Both the position numbers and the translations under genes were made by a program. A stretch of 64,000 nt of DNA from Bradyrhizobium sp. SRL28 (lineage in GTDB: Bacteria; Pseudomonadota; Alphaproteobacteria; Rhizobiales; Xanthobacteraceae), in contig NZ_JAHEAG010000001.1 in the NCBI RefSeq assembly GCF_018596315.1, positions 186,001 to 250,000 of the forward strand, in the 5' to 3' direction. A model generated the notes under the pieces. That model was not told the DNA's origin, ran no database searches, and was given only the letters and a program-made list of their open reading frames with translations. Positions 1 through 9,156 of this stretch are shown piece by piece (position 1 is the stretch's first letter; each line of letters begins with the position of its first letter).

Positions 1-1
1 C

Positions 2-2704
2 CTGCGTATAGATGTTGATGGTCGCCATGCCGAAGAACAGCGGAATCAGCGCACCGACGATCGCCATGGGAACGCTGATCATGATCACCAGCGGATCCCG
101 CAAGCTTTCGAACTGCGCCGCCAGCACCAGGAAGATGATGATCAGCGCAAAGCCGAAGGTGACCGCAAGCTGGTTGCCTTCCTGCACATATTGGCGGGAA
201 TCGGCCAGATAGTCGTGACCGAAGCCGGCGGGCAACTTTTTCGCTTCGCCCTCCAGGAAATCCACCGCCTGCCCGACCGTCACGCCCGGCATCGGCACCG
301 CCGAGAAGGTCGCCGAGTTGAGCTGGTTGTAGTGCGTCAGCGAGTTCGGATCGATGCCGGTCTCGATCGACACGATGGTCGACAGCGGCACCAGCTGCCC
401 GGTGTTGGTCGGGACATAGTAGCCACCGAGCGATTCCGGCGACAGCCGCATGCCGCGTGGCACCTGCGGGATCACCTGATAGGAGCGTCCCTCGAGGTTG
501 AAGCGGTTGACGTAATTGCCGCCCAGGAGCGTCTGCAGCGTGGCGCCGACCTGCGCCATGTTGATGCCGAGATCGCTGGCCTTGGAACGGTCAATGGAGA
601 CGCGCACCACCGGCTGGTTGAAGTCGAGGTCGCTGTCGGACACGATGAACAGGCCGCTCTTGCGTGCAGCATCCTTCAGCTTGTTCATCTCGTCGTAGAC
701 GGCCTGGAAGCCGGAGGTCGAATTGATCACCATCTGTATCGGCAGACCGCCCGGCCCGCCCGGAAGCGGCGGCAGGTTGAACGCAAACGCCTGAACACCT
801 TCGATCTTGCTGAGCTCGGCCTGTACCAGCGGCTTGAGCTGGATCGAGGAGCGCTCACGCTCGTCCCATGGCTTGAGCAGCATGCCGGCGATGCCGCCCT
901 GCGGGCCGGTGATACCGTTCAGGACGAAGCGGAGATCGGTCTCGGGGAACTTCTGAAACGCCTTGTCGAGCTTGTCGCCGTAAAAATCGACATAGTCGAT
1001 GTTGGCGTATTTCGGCGCCTTGGTCACCGAGAACACGATGCCCTGATCCTCTTCGGGCGCCAATTCCTTTGACGTGTTCATATAGAGGAAGCCCACCAGA
1101 CCGAGGATCGTCAGCGCGAACACACCGGTGATCGGGCGATAGTCGAGCGAGCGGTCGAGCTGGCGGCCGTACCAGCGCGTCATCGCGCCGAACACCCGGT
1201 TGACCAGCCTGGCGAACCGTCCCTCGTCCGCGCTCTTCAATAGCACCGAGCACATCATCGGCGACAGCGTCAGCGCGATCACGCCGGATACGATCACCGA
1301 GCCCGCGAGCGTGAAGGCAAATTCGCGGAACAGCGAACCGGTCAGGCCGCCGAGGAAACCGATCGGCGCGTACACGGCCGCCAGCGTGATCGTCATCGAG
1401 ATCACGGGGCCGACGATTTCGCGCGCGCCCTGCAGCGACGCCTGCACCGGCGTTTTTCCCTCCTCCAGATGGCGATGGATATTCTCCACCACCACGATGG
1501 CGTCGTCGACCACCAGCCCGATCGCCAGCACCATCGCCAGCAGCGTCAGCAGGTTGAAGCTGAAGCCCAGCGCCAGCATCAGGCTGCAGACGCCGATCAG
1601 CGACAGCGGAATCGTGACCACAGGGATGATGACCGAGCGGAACGAGGCCAGGAACAGGAAGATCACGACCACGACGATCAGAACGGCCTCGATCAGCGTG
1701 TTCTTCACCTCATCGATCGATGATTGAATGAATTTAGTGGAATCATACGCCACCTTCATCTTCATCGACGGCGGCAGGTTGCGTTCGAGCTCTGGAAACA
1801 GCGCGCGCACGCCCTTGACCAGCGTCAGCGGGTTGCCTTGCGGGGTAGACTGCACGCCGATGAAGATCGCGCGCTCGCCGCTGAACGCGACGCTCGCATC
1901 CGTGCTTTGCGCGGCGAGTTCGACGGTCGCGATATCCTCGACCCGCACGAAGCCGCCGTCCTTGGACTTGACGATCATCTTCTTGAATTGGTCGAGGTTC
2001 CGCAGGTCGGTATTCGTCGTGATGTTGGAGACGATGAGGTAGCCCTTGGACTGACCGGCCGCGGCCTGGAAGTTGTTGGCGGCAATCGCCGCCGAGACAT
2101 CGCTTGGCGACACCCCGCGCCCCGCCATCCGCACCGGATCGAGCCACAGCCGCATCGCAAACGTCTGGCCGCCAAGAATGTCGGCCGACGCCACGCCGTC
2201 GACCGTCGACAGCACCGGCTGCACCACGCGCGTCAGATAGTCCGAAATCGCGGACCCCGAGAGTTCATCGCTCGAGAACCCGAGGTACATCACCGCTGTG
2301 GTCTGACCGGTCGTCTTAACCACGATCGGGTCGTTCGATTCCTTTGGGATCAGGTATCTGACCGAATTCACCTTGGCGAGAACTTCGGTCAGCGCCTGGT
2401 TCGGATCGAAATTCAGCTTGACGTAGACCTGGATCGTGCTGGTGCCCTGCACGGAGGACGAGGTGATGTAGTCGACACCCTCGGCGGAGGCGACCGCCTG
2501 CTCGATCGGCGTGGTGATAAAGCCCTGGATCAAATTGGCCGACGCGCCCGGGTAGACGGTGGTGACCGTGACCACCGTGTTCGACAGCTTCGGATATTGC
2601 CGGATCGGCAATACGCTGGCGGCCCTGAGGCCGATCAGGAGGATCAGCAAGCTGACAACGACCGAGAGGATCGGACGCTTGATGAAGATATCGGTTAAGG
2701 CCAT
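2..2704 (-). CDS. RND efflux pump inner-membrane subunit, HAE1/AcrB-like (C-terminus outside window)
   Basis: Reading leftward from the ATG at 2704 gives an uninterrupted frame of about 901 codons that leaves the window at its left edge, so the last part of a roughly 1030-residue family is missing. The N-terminus (MALTDIFIKRPILSVVV) is the typical first transmembrane helix of the hydrophobe/amphiphile efflux family. A twin-Asp motif (VVDDAIVVVENIHR, about residues 399-400) matches the proton-relay aspartates of AcrB helix 4. Large periplasmic loops with porter-domain character are present on both sides. The pump would use the proton gradient to export drugs or other amphiphiles through a trimeric inner-membrane complex. 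The adaptor gene lies just upstream on the same strand and a TetR gene before that, so this is a regulator-adaptor-pump operon. No outer-membrane channel gene is visible. The substrate cannot be told from sequence. Confidence 0.95.
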   Translation of the reverse strand, partial: MALTDIFIKRPILSVVVSLLILLIGLRAASVLPIRQYPKLSNTVVTVTTVYPGASANLIQGFITTPIEQAVASAEGVDYITSSSVQGTSTIQVYVKLNFDPNQALTEVLAKVNSVRYLIPKESNDPIVVKTTGQTTAVMYLGFSSDELSGSAISDYLTRVVQPVLSTVDGVASADILGGQTFAMRLWLDPVRMAGRGVSPSDVSAAIAANNFQAAAGQSKGYLIVSNITTNTDLRNLDQFKKMIVKSKDGGFVRVEDIATVELAAQSTDASVAFSGERAIFIGVQSTPQGNPLTLVKGVRALFPELERNLPPSMKMKVAYDSTKFIQSSIDEVKNTLIEAVLIVVVVIFLFLASFRSVIIPVVTIPLSLIGVCSLMLALGFSFNLLTLLAMVLAIGLVVDDAIVVVENIHRHLEEGKTPVQASLQGAREIVGPVISMTITLAAVYAPIGFLGGLTGSLFREFAFTLAGSVIVSGVIALTLSPMMCSVLLKSADEGRFARLVNRVFGAMTRWYGRQLDRSLDYRPITGVFALTILGLVGFLYMNTSKELAPEEDQGIVFSVTKAPKYANIDYVDFYGDKLDKAFQKFPETDLRFVLNGITGPQGGIAGMLLKPWDERERSSIQLKPLVQAELSKIEGVQAFAFNLPPLPGGPGGLPIQMVINSTSGFQAVYDEMNKLKDAARKSGLFIVSDSDLDFNQPVVRVSIDRSKASDLGINMAQVGATLQTLLGGNYVNRFNLEGRSYQVIPQVPRGMRLSPESLGGYYVPTNTGQLVPLSTIVSIETGIDPNSLTHYNQLNSATFSAVPMPGVTVGQAVDFLEGEAKKLPAGFGHDYLADSRQYVQEGNQLAVTFGFALIIIFLVLAAQFESLRDPLVIMISVPMAIVGALIPLFFGMATINIYTQ

Positions 2705-2810
2705 CGCAGATTTATCCCGCTGAGTTCAGCATTTTTCCGGGCACGGCCTCATCTCAAGGACCGTTGCCCGCCTTGTCATCAGCGCGGCCCTCGGGCCGCG
2801 CGATCGTCCC

Positions 2811-4004
2811 TCAGTAGCGCGGCGGCTTCGCCGGAATCGGTGGCGTCGGCTCGGTCGAGATCGTCACGGCCGATCCGGATTGCAGCTTGAGCTGCCCCAC
2901 CGACACGACACGGTCGCCGTCCTTCAACCCTTTCAGGATTTCGGCACGTCCCTCGAGACGCTTGCCGGCCTGCACGAAGGTCCGCGTCACAATGAGGCTG
3001 GTCTTGCCGTCCTCTTCCTTCTTCTCGCTGAGGAGGAACACCGAGTCGCCATAGAGCGTGTAGTCGACCGCGGTTTCGGGCACGGTGACGACCGGTGGCT
3101 TATCCGGCAGCACCACTGTGGTGGTCGTGAACATGCCGGGCTTGAGGATCTTGTCCGGATTCTGGATCGTCGCCTGCACGCGGATGTTGCGTGTGTCGGT
3201 CGCGATCTGCGGCTCGATGGTGGTGATCTTGCCTTCGAAGGTTCGCCCTGGATACGCGTCGACGGCGATGCGAACGATCTGGCCAACCTTGAGCTGGGCG
3301 GAATCCTTTTCCGTCACGGTGAAGTTGGCATACAGCGCCGACAGATCGGTCAGCGAGACGATCTGCGTGCCTGCAGTGAGATATTGTCCGACCTCGACCC
3401 TGCGAACGCCGAGTTCCCCATCGAACGGCGCCCGCACCAGCTTCTGCGAGATGATGGCCTCCGTCTTGGCGATGCTGGCGCTGGCCTGATCGAACGCCGC
3501 CTGCGCGGTATCCACCGTCGCCTGCGGTCCGACCTGGCGCTCCGCCAGTTGCTTGGCGCGATCCAGCGAGATCTGCGCCACGCGTTGCTGAGCCTTGAAG
3601 TTGGCAAGGTCGCCCTGCTCGGGACCGTCAAACAATTGAATCAGCGGTGTGCCCGCCTTCACGCTGGCGCCCGCCGTGAACTGGATGTCGGTGATGCGGC
3701 CGTTCACGTCGGAGGTCACATTGACCTGATGCACGGCGGCGAGATCGCCGACTGCGGTCAGGAGATTCGGAATGGTTTCGGACTTCGCCGTGGCAATGTT
3801 TACGCTGGTCGGCGGCGGCTTGTTGTTCGCGAAGAACTGCGCGATCATTTTTCCGCGGAAATAGTTGAACCAGACGAGGCCGCCGACCAGCAAGGCCAAT
3901 AGCGTCCCCACGACGATGAACCAGCGCACCATCCGGACCGGCCGCTTGTGCGGCTTGTCGGCAATCGGTTTGCCCGAAAGTTTGGGTTCAGTCACGATAT
4001 TCAT
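2811..4004 (-). CDS. RND efflux periplasmic adaptor (membrane fusion protein)
   Basis: This 397-residue HlyD/AcrA-type adaptor links the inner-membrane pump to an outer-membrane channel. One N-terminal transmembrane anchor (WFIVVGTLLALLVGGLVWF) is followed by a lipoyl-like half-motif, an alpha-helical hairpin (about residues 105-180, rich in Gln, Ala and Lys), the second lipoyl half (KLVRAPFDGELGVRRVEVGQ), then beta-barrel and membrane-proximal domains ending in a proline-rich tail. I chose the ATG at 4004, one base after the TetR stop codon, which implies translational coupling. A GTG three codons upstream (4013) is an in-frame alternative. The pump gene follows after about 106 bases. Confidence 0.93.
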   Translation of the reverse strand: MNIVTEPKLSGKPIADKPHKRPVRMVRWFIVVGTLLALLVGGLVWFNYFRGKMIAQFFANNKPPPTSVNIATAKSETIPNLLTAVGDLAAVHQVNVTSDVNGRITDIQFTAGASVKAGTPLIQLFDGPEQGDLANFKAQQRVAQISLDRAKQLAERQVGPQATVDTAQAAFDQASASIAKTEAIISQKLVRAPFDGELGVRRVEVGQYLTAGTQIVSLTDLSALYANFTVTEKDSAQLKVGQIVRIAVDAYPGRTFEGKITTIEPQIATDTRNIRVQATIQNPDKILKPGMFTTTTVVLPDKPPVVTVPETAVDYTLYGDSVFLLSEKKEEDGKTSLIVTRTFVQAGKRLEGRAEILKGLKDGDRVVSVGQLKLQSGSAVTISTEPTPPIPAKPPRY

Positions 4005-4005
4005 G

Positions 4006-4707
4006 TCATGCACTTTCTGCAGTTACCGATTGTCCCGGATTCGGTGACAGCTCGCAGCCCAGATGAGAAGCAATTGCGGCCTCGGTAAGTCCGATGCCGC
4101 GCAGGATGAATTGAGAGAGCTGTCGCTCCAGATCGGCGGCGTTGCCGTAGGAAAGGCAGGGCACGGCGGGAAGCCTTGAGAGCGCCGCCATCAGCACGGT
4201 GTGGTGGGCGAACCAGAACAGGTTGAGCGGATCGCTGCCGATCCGCGTCGCGTCGCCGGCCGCAACCGCGCTGTCGATCGACGCGGAGAACACTGGCCCG
4301 ATCAGGCCGCCGATCTTGTCGTAGAGCAAACGCGCGAACTCGCCGTCGTCGAGATGGCTGGTCGTCATCAGCCGCAGCCGCTGCGCTTCTTCCTGGTCCG
4401 AGCCGTCGGACACTTCCATGAAGTGACCAACCATGCCCTTGACCAGTTCAACCAGTGTGGCAGTTGAAGGCTCCTGGCCGAGCAGGTGCGCGAAATCCGG
4501 ATCGGCCTCGCACTCCTCCGCCAGTATCTCGGCATAGAGCGCGGCCTTGGAGGGGAAGTGCTTGAACAACAGCCCTTCCGAAATGGCCGCGGCCGCCGCC
4601 ACGCTCTTGGTCGTGGTGCCGGCAAAGCCGTTGCGGGCGAAGCACCGCTTGGCGGCGCTCAAGATCAATTGCCGCCGCAAGTCACTGGTCATGCGCAGGT
4701 TAGACAT
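4006..4707 (-). CDS. TetR/AcrR-family transcriptional regulator
   Basis: A 233-residue TetR repressor. The N-terminal helix-turn-helix reads ILSAAKRCFARNGFAGTTTK followed by VAAAAAISEGLLFKHFPSK, the classical pattern of this family. The rest is the ligand-binding and dimerisation domain. It is the first gene of the efflux operon, with only one base between its stop codon and the adaptor's ATG. A perfect 16-base palindrome lies 6 bases upstream of its start codon, so the protein most likely represses its own operon and is released by a pump substrate. An internal Met (residue 6) is an alternative start. The inducer is unknown. Confidence 0.93.
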   Translation of the reverse strand: MSNLRMTSDLRRQLILSAAKRCFARNGFAGTTTKSVAAAAAISEGLLFKHFPSKAALYAEILAEECEADPDFAHLLGQEPSTATLVELVKGMVGHFMEVSDGSDQEEAQRLRLMTTSHLDDGEFARLLYDKIGGLIGPVFSASIDSAVAAGDATRIGSDPLNLFWFAHHTVLMAALSRLPAVPCLSYGNAADLERQLSQFILRGIGLTEAAIASHLGCELSPNPGQSVTAESA

Positions 4708-4713
4708 GGGCGT

Positions 4714-4729
4714 GTGAGTAATTACTCAC
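4714..4729. promoter_or_regulatory. Probable TetR operator, perfect 16-bp palindrome
   Basis: The sequence GTGAGTAATTACTCAC is identical to its own reverse complement. It ends 6 bases upstream of the TetR start codon, where it would overlap the -10 region or the transcription start of the leftward efflux operon. Size and position fit a TetR-dimer operator. Binding by this regulator is inferred from position. Confidence 0.7.
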
Positions 4730-4745
4730 CTTGACCAAGTCAAGG
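4729..4745. promoter_or_regulatory. Second inverted repeat with -35-like element upstream of the efflux operon
   Basis: CCTTGAC-CAA-GTCAAGG forms a perfect 7-base-arm dyad that abuts the 16-base palindrome. Read leftward it supplies a TTGACT hexamer; 17 bases further on is TACTCA, a weak -10 candidate inside the palindrome. It could be the -35 region of the operon or a second operator. Confidence 0.45.
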
Positions 4746-4747
4746 AT

Positions 4748-5079
4748 CTATTGCAGCGCACCCGTCGAATTCTAGCATGCTGCGGCACCGGCAACACACC
4801 CCTCACAGCTTTGTTTAAACACCGGTTTTTCGAAAACCCTGCTCTCACCACCTGTGGCACATTCCGGTCGCCTGCAACTCCAACGCGCCGCCAGGGGTCC
4901 CGGCCGGGGCGTCGTGCCCATATGGCCTGACGGTCCTGCGGTACCGTGGCTGCCGCGCACCGGTCATTCGTCATCTCTTCAATCCGAGTTGACGCCGGGT
5001 GCGGCATTGAAGATAGTTGCATATGCGACTAATTTGGACGGTCGCCCCTTGTCCGTCTTGCCAAAGAGTATGACGAGCG
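4748..5079. other. Intergenic region between efflux operon and P450, no gene seen
   Basis: About 330 bases separate the divergent TetR and P450 genes. I see no convincing coding frame: the frames here lack homology I recognise and have poor ribosome sites. A short hairpin (GGTTTT-TCG-AAAACC, 4824-4838) is the only clear structure. The promoter of the P450 gene must lie in the right half but has no consensus I can point to. Confidence 0.5.
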
Positions 5080-6300
5080 ATGAATTTGGATGCGCGCGAA
5101 CTGGCGGCCACCTTCGACCTCGAAAAGCTAACGCCGGAGTTCTATGCGAACCCCTACCCGACCTATCGCGCGCTGCGTGAGACCGATCCGGTCAAGCGGC
5201 TGCCGAATGGCTCGTATTTCCTGACCCGCTACGACGATCTGGTCGCAGCCTACAAGAACACCAAGGCCTTCTCATCGGACAAGAAGAAGGAGTTCGCGCC
5301 GAAGTATGGTGCCTCCCTGCTCTACGAGCACCACACCACGAGCCTCGTCTTCAACGATCCCCCCGCCCACACCCGCGTCCGGCGCTTGATCATGGGCGCG
5401 CTCTCGCCGCGCGCGATCGCCGGCATGGAGCCCGATCTGGTCCGGCTGATCGACCGCCTTCTCGACGCCATCGCCGCCAAGGGCAAGGTGGACCTAATCG
5501 ACGATTTCGCCGCCGCGATCCCGATCGAGGTGATCGGCAATCTGCTCGACGTGCCCGAGGACGAGCGCGAGCCCTTGCGCGACTGGTCACTGGCCATCCT
5601 CGGCGCGCTGGAGCCGGTGATCGGCCCAGACGCCTTCGCCCGCGGCAACAAGGCGGTGCAGGATTTTCTTCTCTATCTCGAAGGGCTGGTGGCGCGGCGG
5701 CGGGCCAAGCCCGGCAATCCCGAACGTGATGTGCTGACCCGGCTCATTCAGGGCGAAGACAATGGCGAACGGCTGACCGAAAAGGAGCTGCTGCACAACT
5801 GCATCTTCCTGCTCAATGCTGGCCACGAGACCACCACCAATTTGATCGGCAACGGCTTGGTCGCGCTGTCGAACCATGCAGGCGAGAAACGCCGGCTGAT
5901 CGACGATCCTTCGCTGATCAAGACCGCGGTCGAGGAAATGCTGCGGTTCGAGAGCTCCAACCAGCTCGGCAACCGCATGACCGTCGAGCCGTTCGAACTC
6001 GGTGGCATCGCGTTGCCACCGGGCACGCCGGTGACGCTGTGCATCGGCGCCGCCAACCGCGATCCCGCGCAATTCCCCGATCCCCAACGCTTCGATATCG
6101 GTCGCACGCCGAACCGGCATCTGGCCTTCGGCACCGGCGCGCATCAATGCGCCGGGATGGCGCTGGCGCGGCTCGAGGGTGCAATCGCGATCTCGCGTTT
6201 CCTCGCGCGCTTTCCGGATTATGCGCTCGACGGCGAACCGGTCCGTGGCGGCCGGGTGCGCTTCCGCGGATTTCTAAGCGTGCCTTGCGAGATCAGTTAG
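5080..6300 (+). CDS. Cytochrome P450
   Basis: A soluble 406-residue bacterial P450. The I-helix oxygen-activation motif is AGHETT (residues 247-252), the K-helix ExxR is EMLR (286-289), and the heme loop FGTGAHQCAG carries the cysteine ligand at residue 357. Length and absence of a membrane anchor fit class I bacterial P450s, which need a ferredoxin and a ferredoxin reductase. Neither is adjacent; a putidaredoxin-reductase-like gene occurs at 23.8-25.1 kb but is unlinked. Start at the ATG at 5080 gives the expected N-terminus. It would hydroxylate a hydrophobic substrate; which one cannot be inferred. Confidence 0.93.
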   Translation: MNLDARELAATFDLEKLTPEFYANPYPTYRALRETDPVKRLPNGSYFLTRYDDLVAAYKNTKAFSSDKKKEFAPKYGASLLYEHHTTSLVFNDPPAHTRVRRLIMGALSPRAIAGMEPDLVRLIDRLLDAIAAKGKVDLIDDFAAAIPIEVIGNLLDVPEDEREPLRDWSLAILGALEPVIGPDAFARGNKAVQDFLLYLEGLVARRRAKPGNPERDVLTRLIQGEDNGERLTEKELLHNCIFLLNAGHETTTNLIGNGLVALSNHAGEKRRLIDDPSLIKTAVEEMLRFESSNQLGNRMTVEPFELGGIALPPGTPVTLCIGAANRDPAQFPDPQRFDIGRTPNRHLAFGTGAHQCAGMALARLEGAIAISRFLARFPDYALDGEPVRGGRVRFRGFLSVPCEIS

Positions 6301-6425
6301 GGCTGTGACGAATTGCAGCAGCCCGCATCGCAACATACGAAAACGCAAGTCGTAGGGCCAGGCGAACGATTTCTGCGCTTGCGCGTTGATACTCCCGGGC
6401 GGCGAAGCACGAGGGAGTTGAGATC

Positions 6426-8240
6426 ATGCTTCCGCGCCCTGTTCGCGTTGCCGTGTTTTTTCTTGGTGTGTCCGCGATCGCGGTGAACACCGGCTCTCTC
6501 GCCCAAGACCGAGGCCGCCCAGGGGGCGGCGCTGCGCCAGCAGCACCGCCAGCCATGGCCCGCCCAGCAGCACCACCTGCCGCGATGGCCCGCCCAGCGG
6601 CACCTCCGGCCATGGCGCGCCCTGCCGCGCCGGCGTTCCGTGCGGCTCCCGCGCCACAGCGCCCGGCGATGACCCCGCATGTGGCCCCGCGGATCGCCGC
6701 GCCACCGCGACCAGCCGCACCGCGCGTTGCAGGGCCACGACCCGAGATCCAACGTGCCGCGCCGCCGCAGCGACCGGCGATGACGAGACAGCCCGAGCCG
6801 CGCATCGCCGCACCATCGAGCCCAGGCACATCGCCCGCGGCGGGCACGCGACCGTCGCGAAAGGAACAGATAGAAACGCGTGCGCAGCAGCGTGAGCAGC
6901 GCATCCAGCAGCGACAGCAAATCGTGCAGGAGCGGCAGCGTGACATGCTGTCGCGCCAGAGCACGGAGCGCCAGACCCGCATCGATCGCCTGCAGCAGCG
7001 CGTGCAGCAATTGCAGTCGCAAAAGCCGGACGGCCTGCGGGCGCAGCGCGCGCAGGAACGGGTGCTGCAGACTCAGAACCGCCTGCTCCAGCGCGAGCAG
7101 CGCATGCAGCAGACCGATCAGGCGCGCCTGCAGCGGCTGGCACCACCGCCCTCGGCTGAACGAACTGCCGCTATGCAGGCTGCCACACGCGGGCGCTTTG
7201 CCGCGCAGTTCCGCAGCAATGATGCCCTGCAGGCCCGAACCGCGCTCACGGCCCGGGAGAACGGCTGGGCTCCTCGCCACGCCTGGCGGCGCGGCCACCG
7301 CGCAGCGTTTGTGGCCTGGCTCGGCCCGGTGTTCTGGCCCTACGCCTATTCCGACATTTTCAGTTACACCTTCTGGCCCACCGCCTACGACCCCGGCTAT
7401 TGGGCCTACGCTTACGACGATTTCGTCGACACGGTGTTTTGGGGCACTGACAGTCCGTATTCCGCTTACGCCCGATATCCTGAACCCGGCGCTGCGATCA
7501 CCGATTTTCGAGCGCGCGGACGCGCAAGCGTGAGCCCACAGACTCTCCGGCAATTGTGCGCAGATCCGGATAAGGGCGTGACCGCCTGGCCGATCGCGGA
7601 GATCACGCGAGCCGTGCGGCCGACACCCGAGCAGCGCGCCCTGCTCGATGAACTGAAAACCGCTGCGGCAAAGGCTGCCGATGTGTTCAAGGAATCCTGC
7701 GCCGATTCCTATGCGATGACGCCCCCCGGCCGCTTGCGAGCAATGACGAACCGCGTAAGCGCAACGCTCAATGCGGTGAAGGTCGTACGGCCGGCACTCG
7801 AGCAGTTTTACAATTCGCTGAACGACGAGCAAAAAGCGCGTTTCAACGCGCTCGGCCCGAACATCGGCGAGCGTGCGCAGCAGCAACAGGCGAATGCTCA
7901 GGCCGAGGGCTGCGGCGATCCGAAATCCAGTCTCACCCAGCTGCCGATCGAACGGATCGAGGCTGTCGTACGGCCGGCCGGCGAGCAAAAGGAAGCGCTC
8001 GACCGCTTGAGCGACGTGACCAAGAAGGCGGTTGCAGGGCTGCAAGCTGCCTGCCCGGACGACGTGCCGCTTACGCCGATCGGACGGCTCGACGCGATGG
8101 AGAAGCGGCTCAAGGCCATGCTCGAGGCAGCCGATTGGGTGCAAGATGCATTGGACAAGTTCTACGCCGGGCTGAGCAACGAACAGAAGGCGCGCTTCAA
8201 TACGCTGCAACAGACCGCAAGCCCCCGACCGCAACCTTGA
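6426..8240 (+). CDS. Large exported Spy/CpxP-like (LTXXQ-type) repeat protein
   Basis: The 604-residue product starts with a signal peptide (cleavage probably after SLA, about residue 26). Residues 30-145 are Pro/Ala-rich and contain tandem MARPAAPPA repeats. Residues 146-240 are a Gln/Arg-rich probable coiled coil. Residues 294-340 are unusually rich in Trp, Tyr and Phe. Two homologous helical units follow (about 376-476 and 495-592), each with Cys pairs and ending in a near-identical LNDEQKARFN / LSNEQKARFN motif; this LTXXQ-like helical fold is that of periplasmic Spy/CpxP chaperones. A strong ribosome site (GAGGGAG) precedes the ATG. The cytochrome c gene lies 35 bases downstream. Function is inferred as envelope stress or chaperone; the long N-terminal extension is not part of classical Spy. 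Confidence 0.75.
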   Translation: MLPRPVRVAVFFLGVSAIAVNTGSLAQDRGRPGGGAAPAAPPAMARPAAPPAAMARPAAPPAMARPAAPAFRAAPAPQRPAMTPHVAPRIAAPPRPAAPRVAGPRPEIQRAAPPQRPAMTRQPEPRIAAPSSPGTSPAAGTRPSRKEQIETRAQQREQRIQQRQQIVQERQRDMLSRQSTERQTRIDRLQQRVQQLQSQKPDGLRAQRAQERVLQTQNRLLQREQRMQQTDQARLQRLAPPPSAERTAAMQAATRGRFAAQFRSNDALQARTALTARENGWAPRHAWRRGHRAAFVAWLGPVFWPYAYSDIFSYTFWPTAYDPGYWAYAYDDFVDTVFWGTDSPYSAYARYPEPGAAITDFRARGRASVSPQTLRQLCADPDKGVTAWPIAEITRAVRPTPEQRALLDELKTAAAKAADVFKESCADSYAMTPPGRLRAMTNRVSATLNAVKVVRPALEQFYNSLNDEQKARFNALGPNIGERAQQQQANAQAEGCGDPKSSLTQLPIERIEAVVRPAGEQKEALDRLSDVTKKAVAGLQAACPDDVPLTPIGRLDAMEKRLKAMLEAADWVQDALDKFYAGLSNEQKARFNTLQQTASPRPQP

Positions 8241-8275
8241 CCCGATCCCGATCCTCTTGCTGACGAGGTGATCGA

Positions 8276-8728
8276 ATGAGGCAATGGCACTTCATCATGC
8301 TTCTCGCCTGGCCATCGCTCAGCCGGCGGCGCCGTAACCGGATGTTCCGGGTAGGCGCATTGACCGCAATGGCGTACATGCTTCCATTGCCTTCCGCCCT
8401 GCCTCAGGCGTCGCAAGGTGCGGAGGACGCCTCAGGGCAGCTGGCGTTCAACAATGCCTGTCGAACATGTCACATCGTAAAAGAGGGCGACAATCGGCTG
8501 GGCCCCAACCTCTACAAGATTGTTGGGCGTAAAGCAGGATCGCTGCCGGACTACGGGTTTTCCAGCGCGATGAAGGAAGCAGGCTTCGTCTGGGATGAGG
8601 AGAAGCTCGATCGCTTCATTGCAAACCCCGATGAGGTCGTACCCGGCAACAGCATGAAGCCGTATGGTGGCCTCTCATCGAGCGACGACAGAAAAAAGAT
8701 CATCGCCTTCCTTGCTCAATCGCGATAG
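8276..8728 (+). CDS. Small class I cytochrome c
   Basis: A 150-residue exported c-type cytochrome. The single heme site is CRTCH (residues 62-66), the GPNLYKIVGRKAG segment is typical of c2/c550 cytochromes, and the axial Met is in PGNSMKPYGG (Met127). The first 22 residues, with a run of four arginines, precede a conventional signal peptide beginning at Met23, so the translated protein may start there; however, a good ribosome site (GAGGTG, five bases before the ATG at 8276) favours the longer form. It probably shuttles electrons in the periplasm. It follows the Spy-like gene by 35 bases and may share its transcript. Confidence 0.9.
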   Translation: MRQWHFIMLLAWPSLSRRRRNRMFRVGALTAMAYMLPLPSALPQASQGAEDASGQLAFNNACRTCHIVKEGDNRLGPNLYKIVGRKAGSLPDYGFSSAMKEAGFVWDEEKLDRFIANPDEVVPGNSMKPYGGLSSSDDRKKIIAFLAQSR

Positions 8729-8775
8729 CGCAGCCTCAGTCGGTGACGCTATTGCCGCCTTACGCGCCGCACGTG

Positions 8776-9156
8776 CTAATTGCCAGCCGTGTTGAAGCGG
8801 GAGAGATCGCAATCCCGTTCGGCATATCTCACGCGGCGCAGACCCTCGCGGTCTTCGACCACGGTCGGCCGGCAGCGCTCCTTCCAGGCGGCCTGTCCGG
8901 CTTCATCGGCCTTCAGCTCTTCGGCCGTCCGGGGCGCGATCTTTATGGTGCCGCCGCTGCCGACGTAGAAGTTGGTTTGCTGGCTGGGAAGCAGCGGCGC
9001 GCCGGAGGCAATGGCCGAGGCCTTGGCATCCGCTGCAGCCCGCGCCGCGCGGGCGGCCTGGGCGGCATCCGCGGCGTGGCCGTGATCCATTGCGAATTGC
9101 GCGGACGCGGACGATACCGAAGCGACGACAATCGAGATTGCGATGAAGACGCGCAT
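8776..9156 (-). CDS. Small exported protein of unknown function (paralogue of the 9357-9647 gene)
   Basis: A 126-residue product from the ATG at 9156; a longer frame to 9204 exists, but the shorter one begins with a clean signal peptide (MRVFIAISIVVASVSSASA) and has GAGG upstream. An Ala-rich helical stretch follows. The C-terminus carries the pattern C-x-P-x4-D-x-EG-x2-R-x2-YA-x3-C-x3-R. The next gene to the right ends with the same pattern, so the two are tandem paralogues. The two cysteines could form a disulfide in the periplasm. I do not recognise the family. Confidence 0.65.
   Translation of the reverse strand: MRVFIAISIVVASVSSASAQFAMDHGHAADAAQAARAARAAADAKASAIASGAPLLPSQQTNFYVGSGGTIKIAPRTAEELKADEAGQAAWKERCRPTVVEDREGLRRVRYAERDCDLSRFNTAGN

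Noticed and set aside
6297..8234. Very long leftward frame opposite the Spy-like gene
   Set aside because: It is an antisense by-product of the Pro/Ala/Gln-rich codons; the rightward frame has a ribosome site, signal peptide and family motifs.
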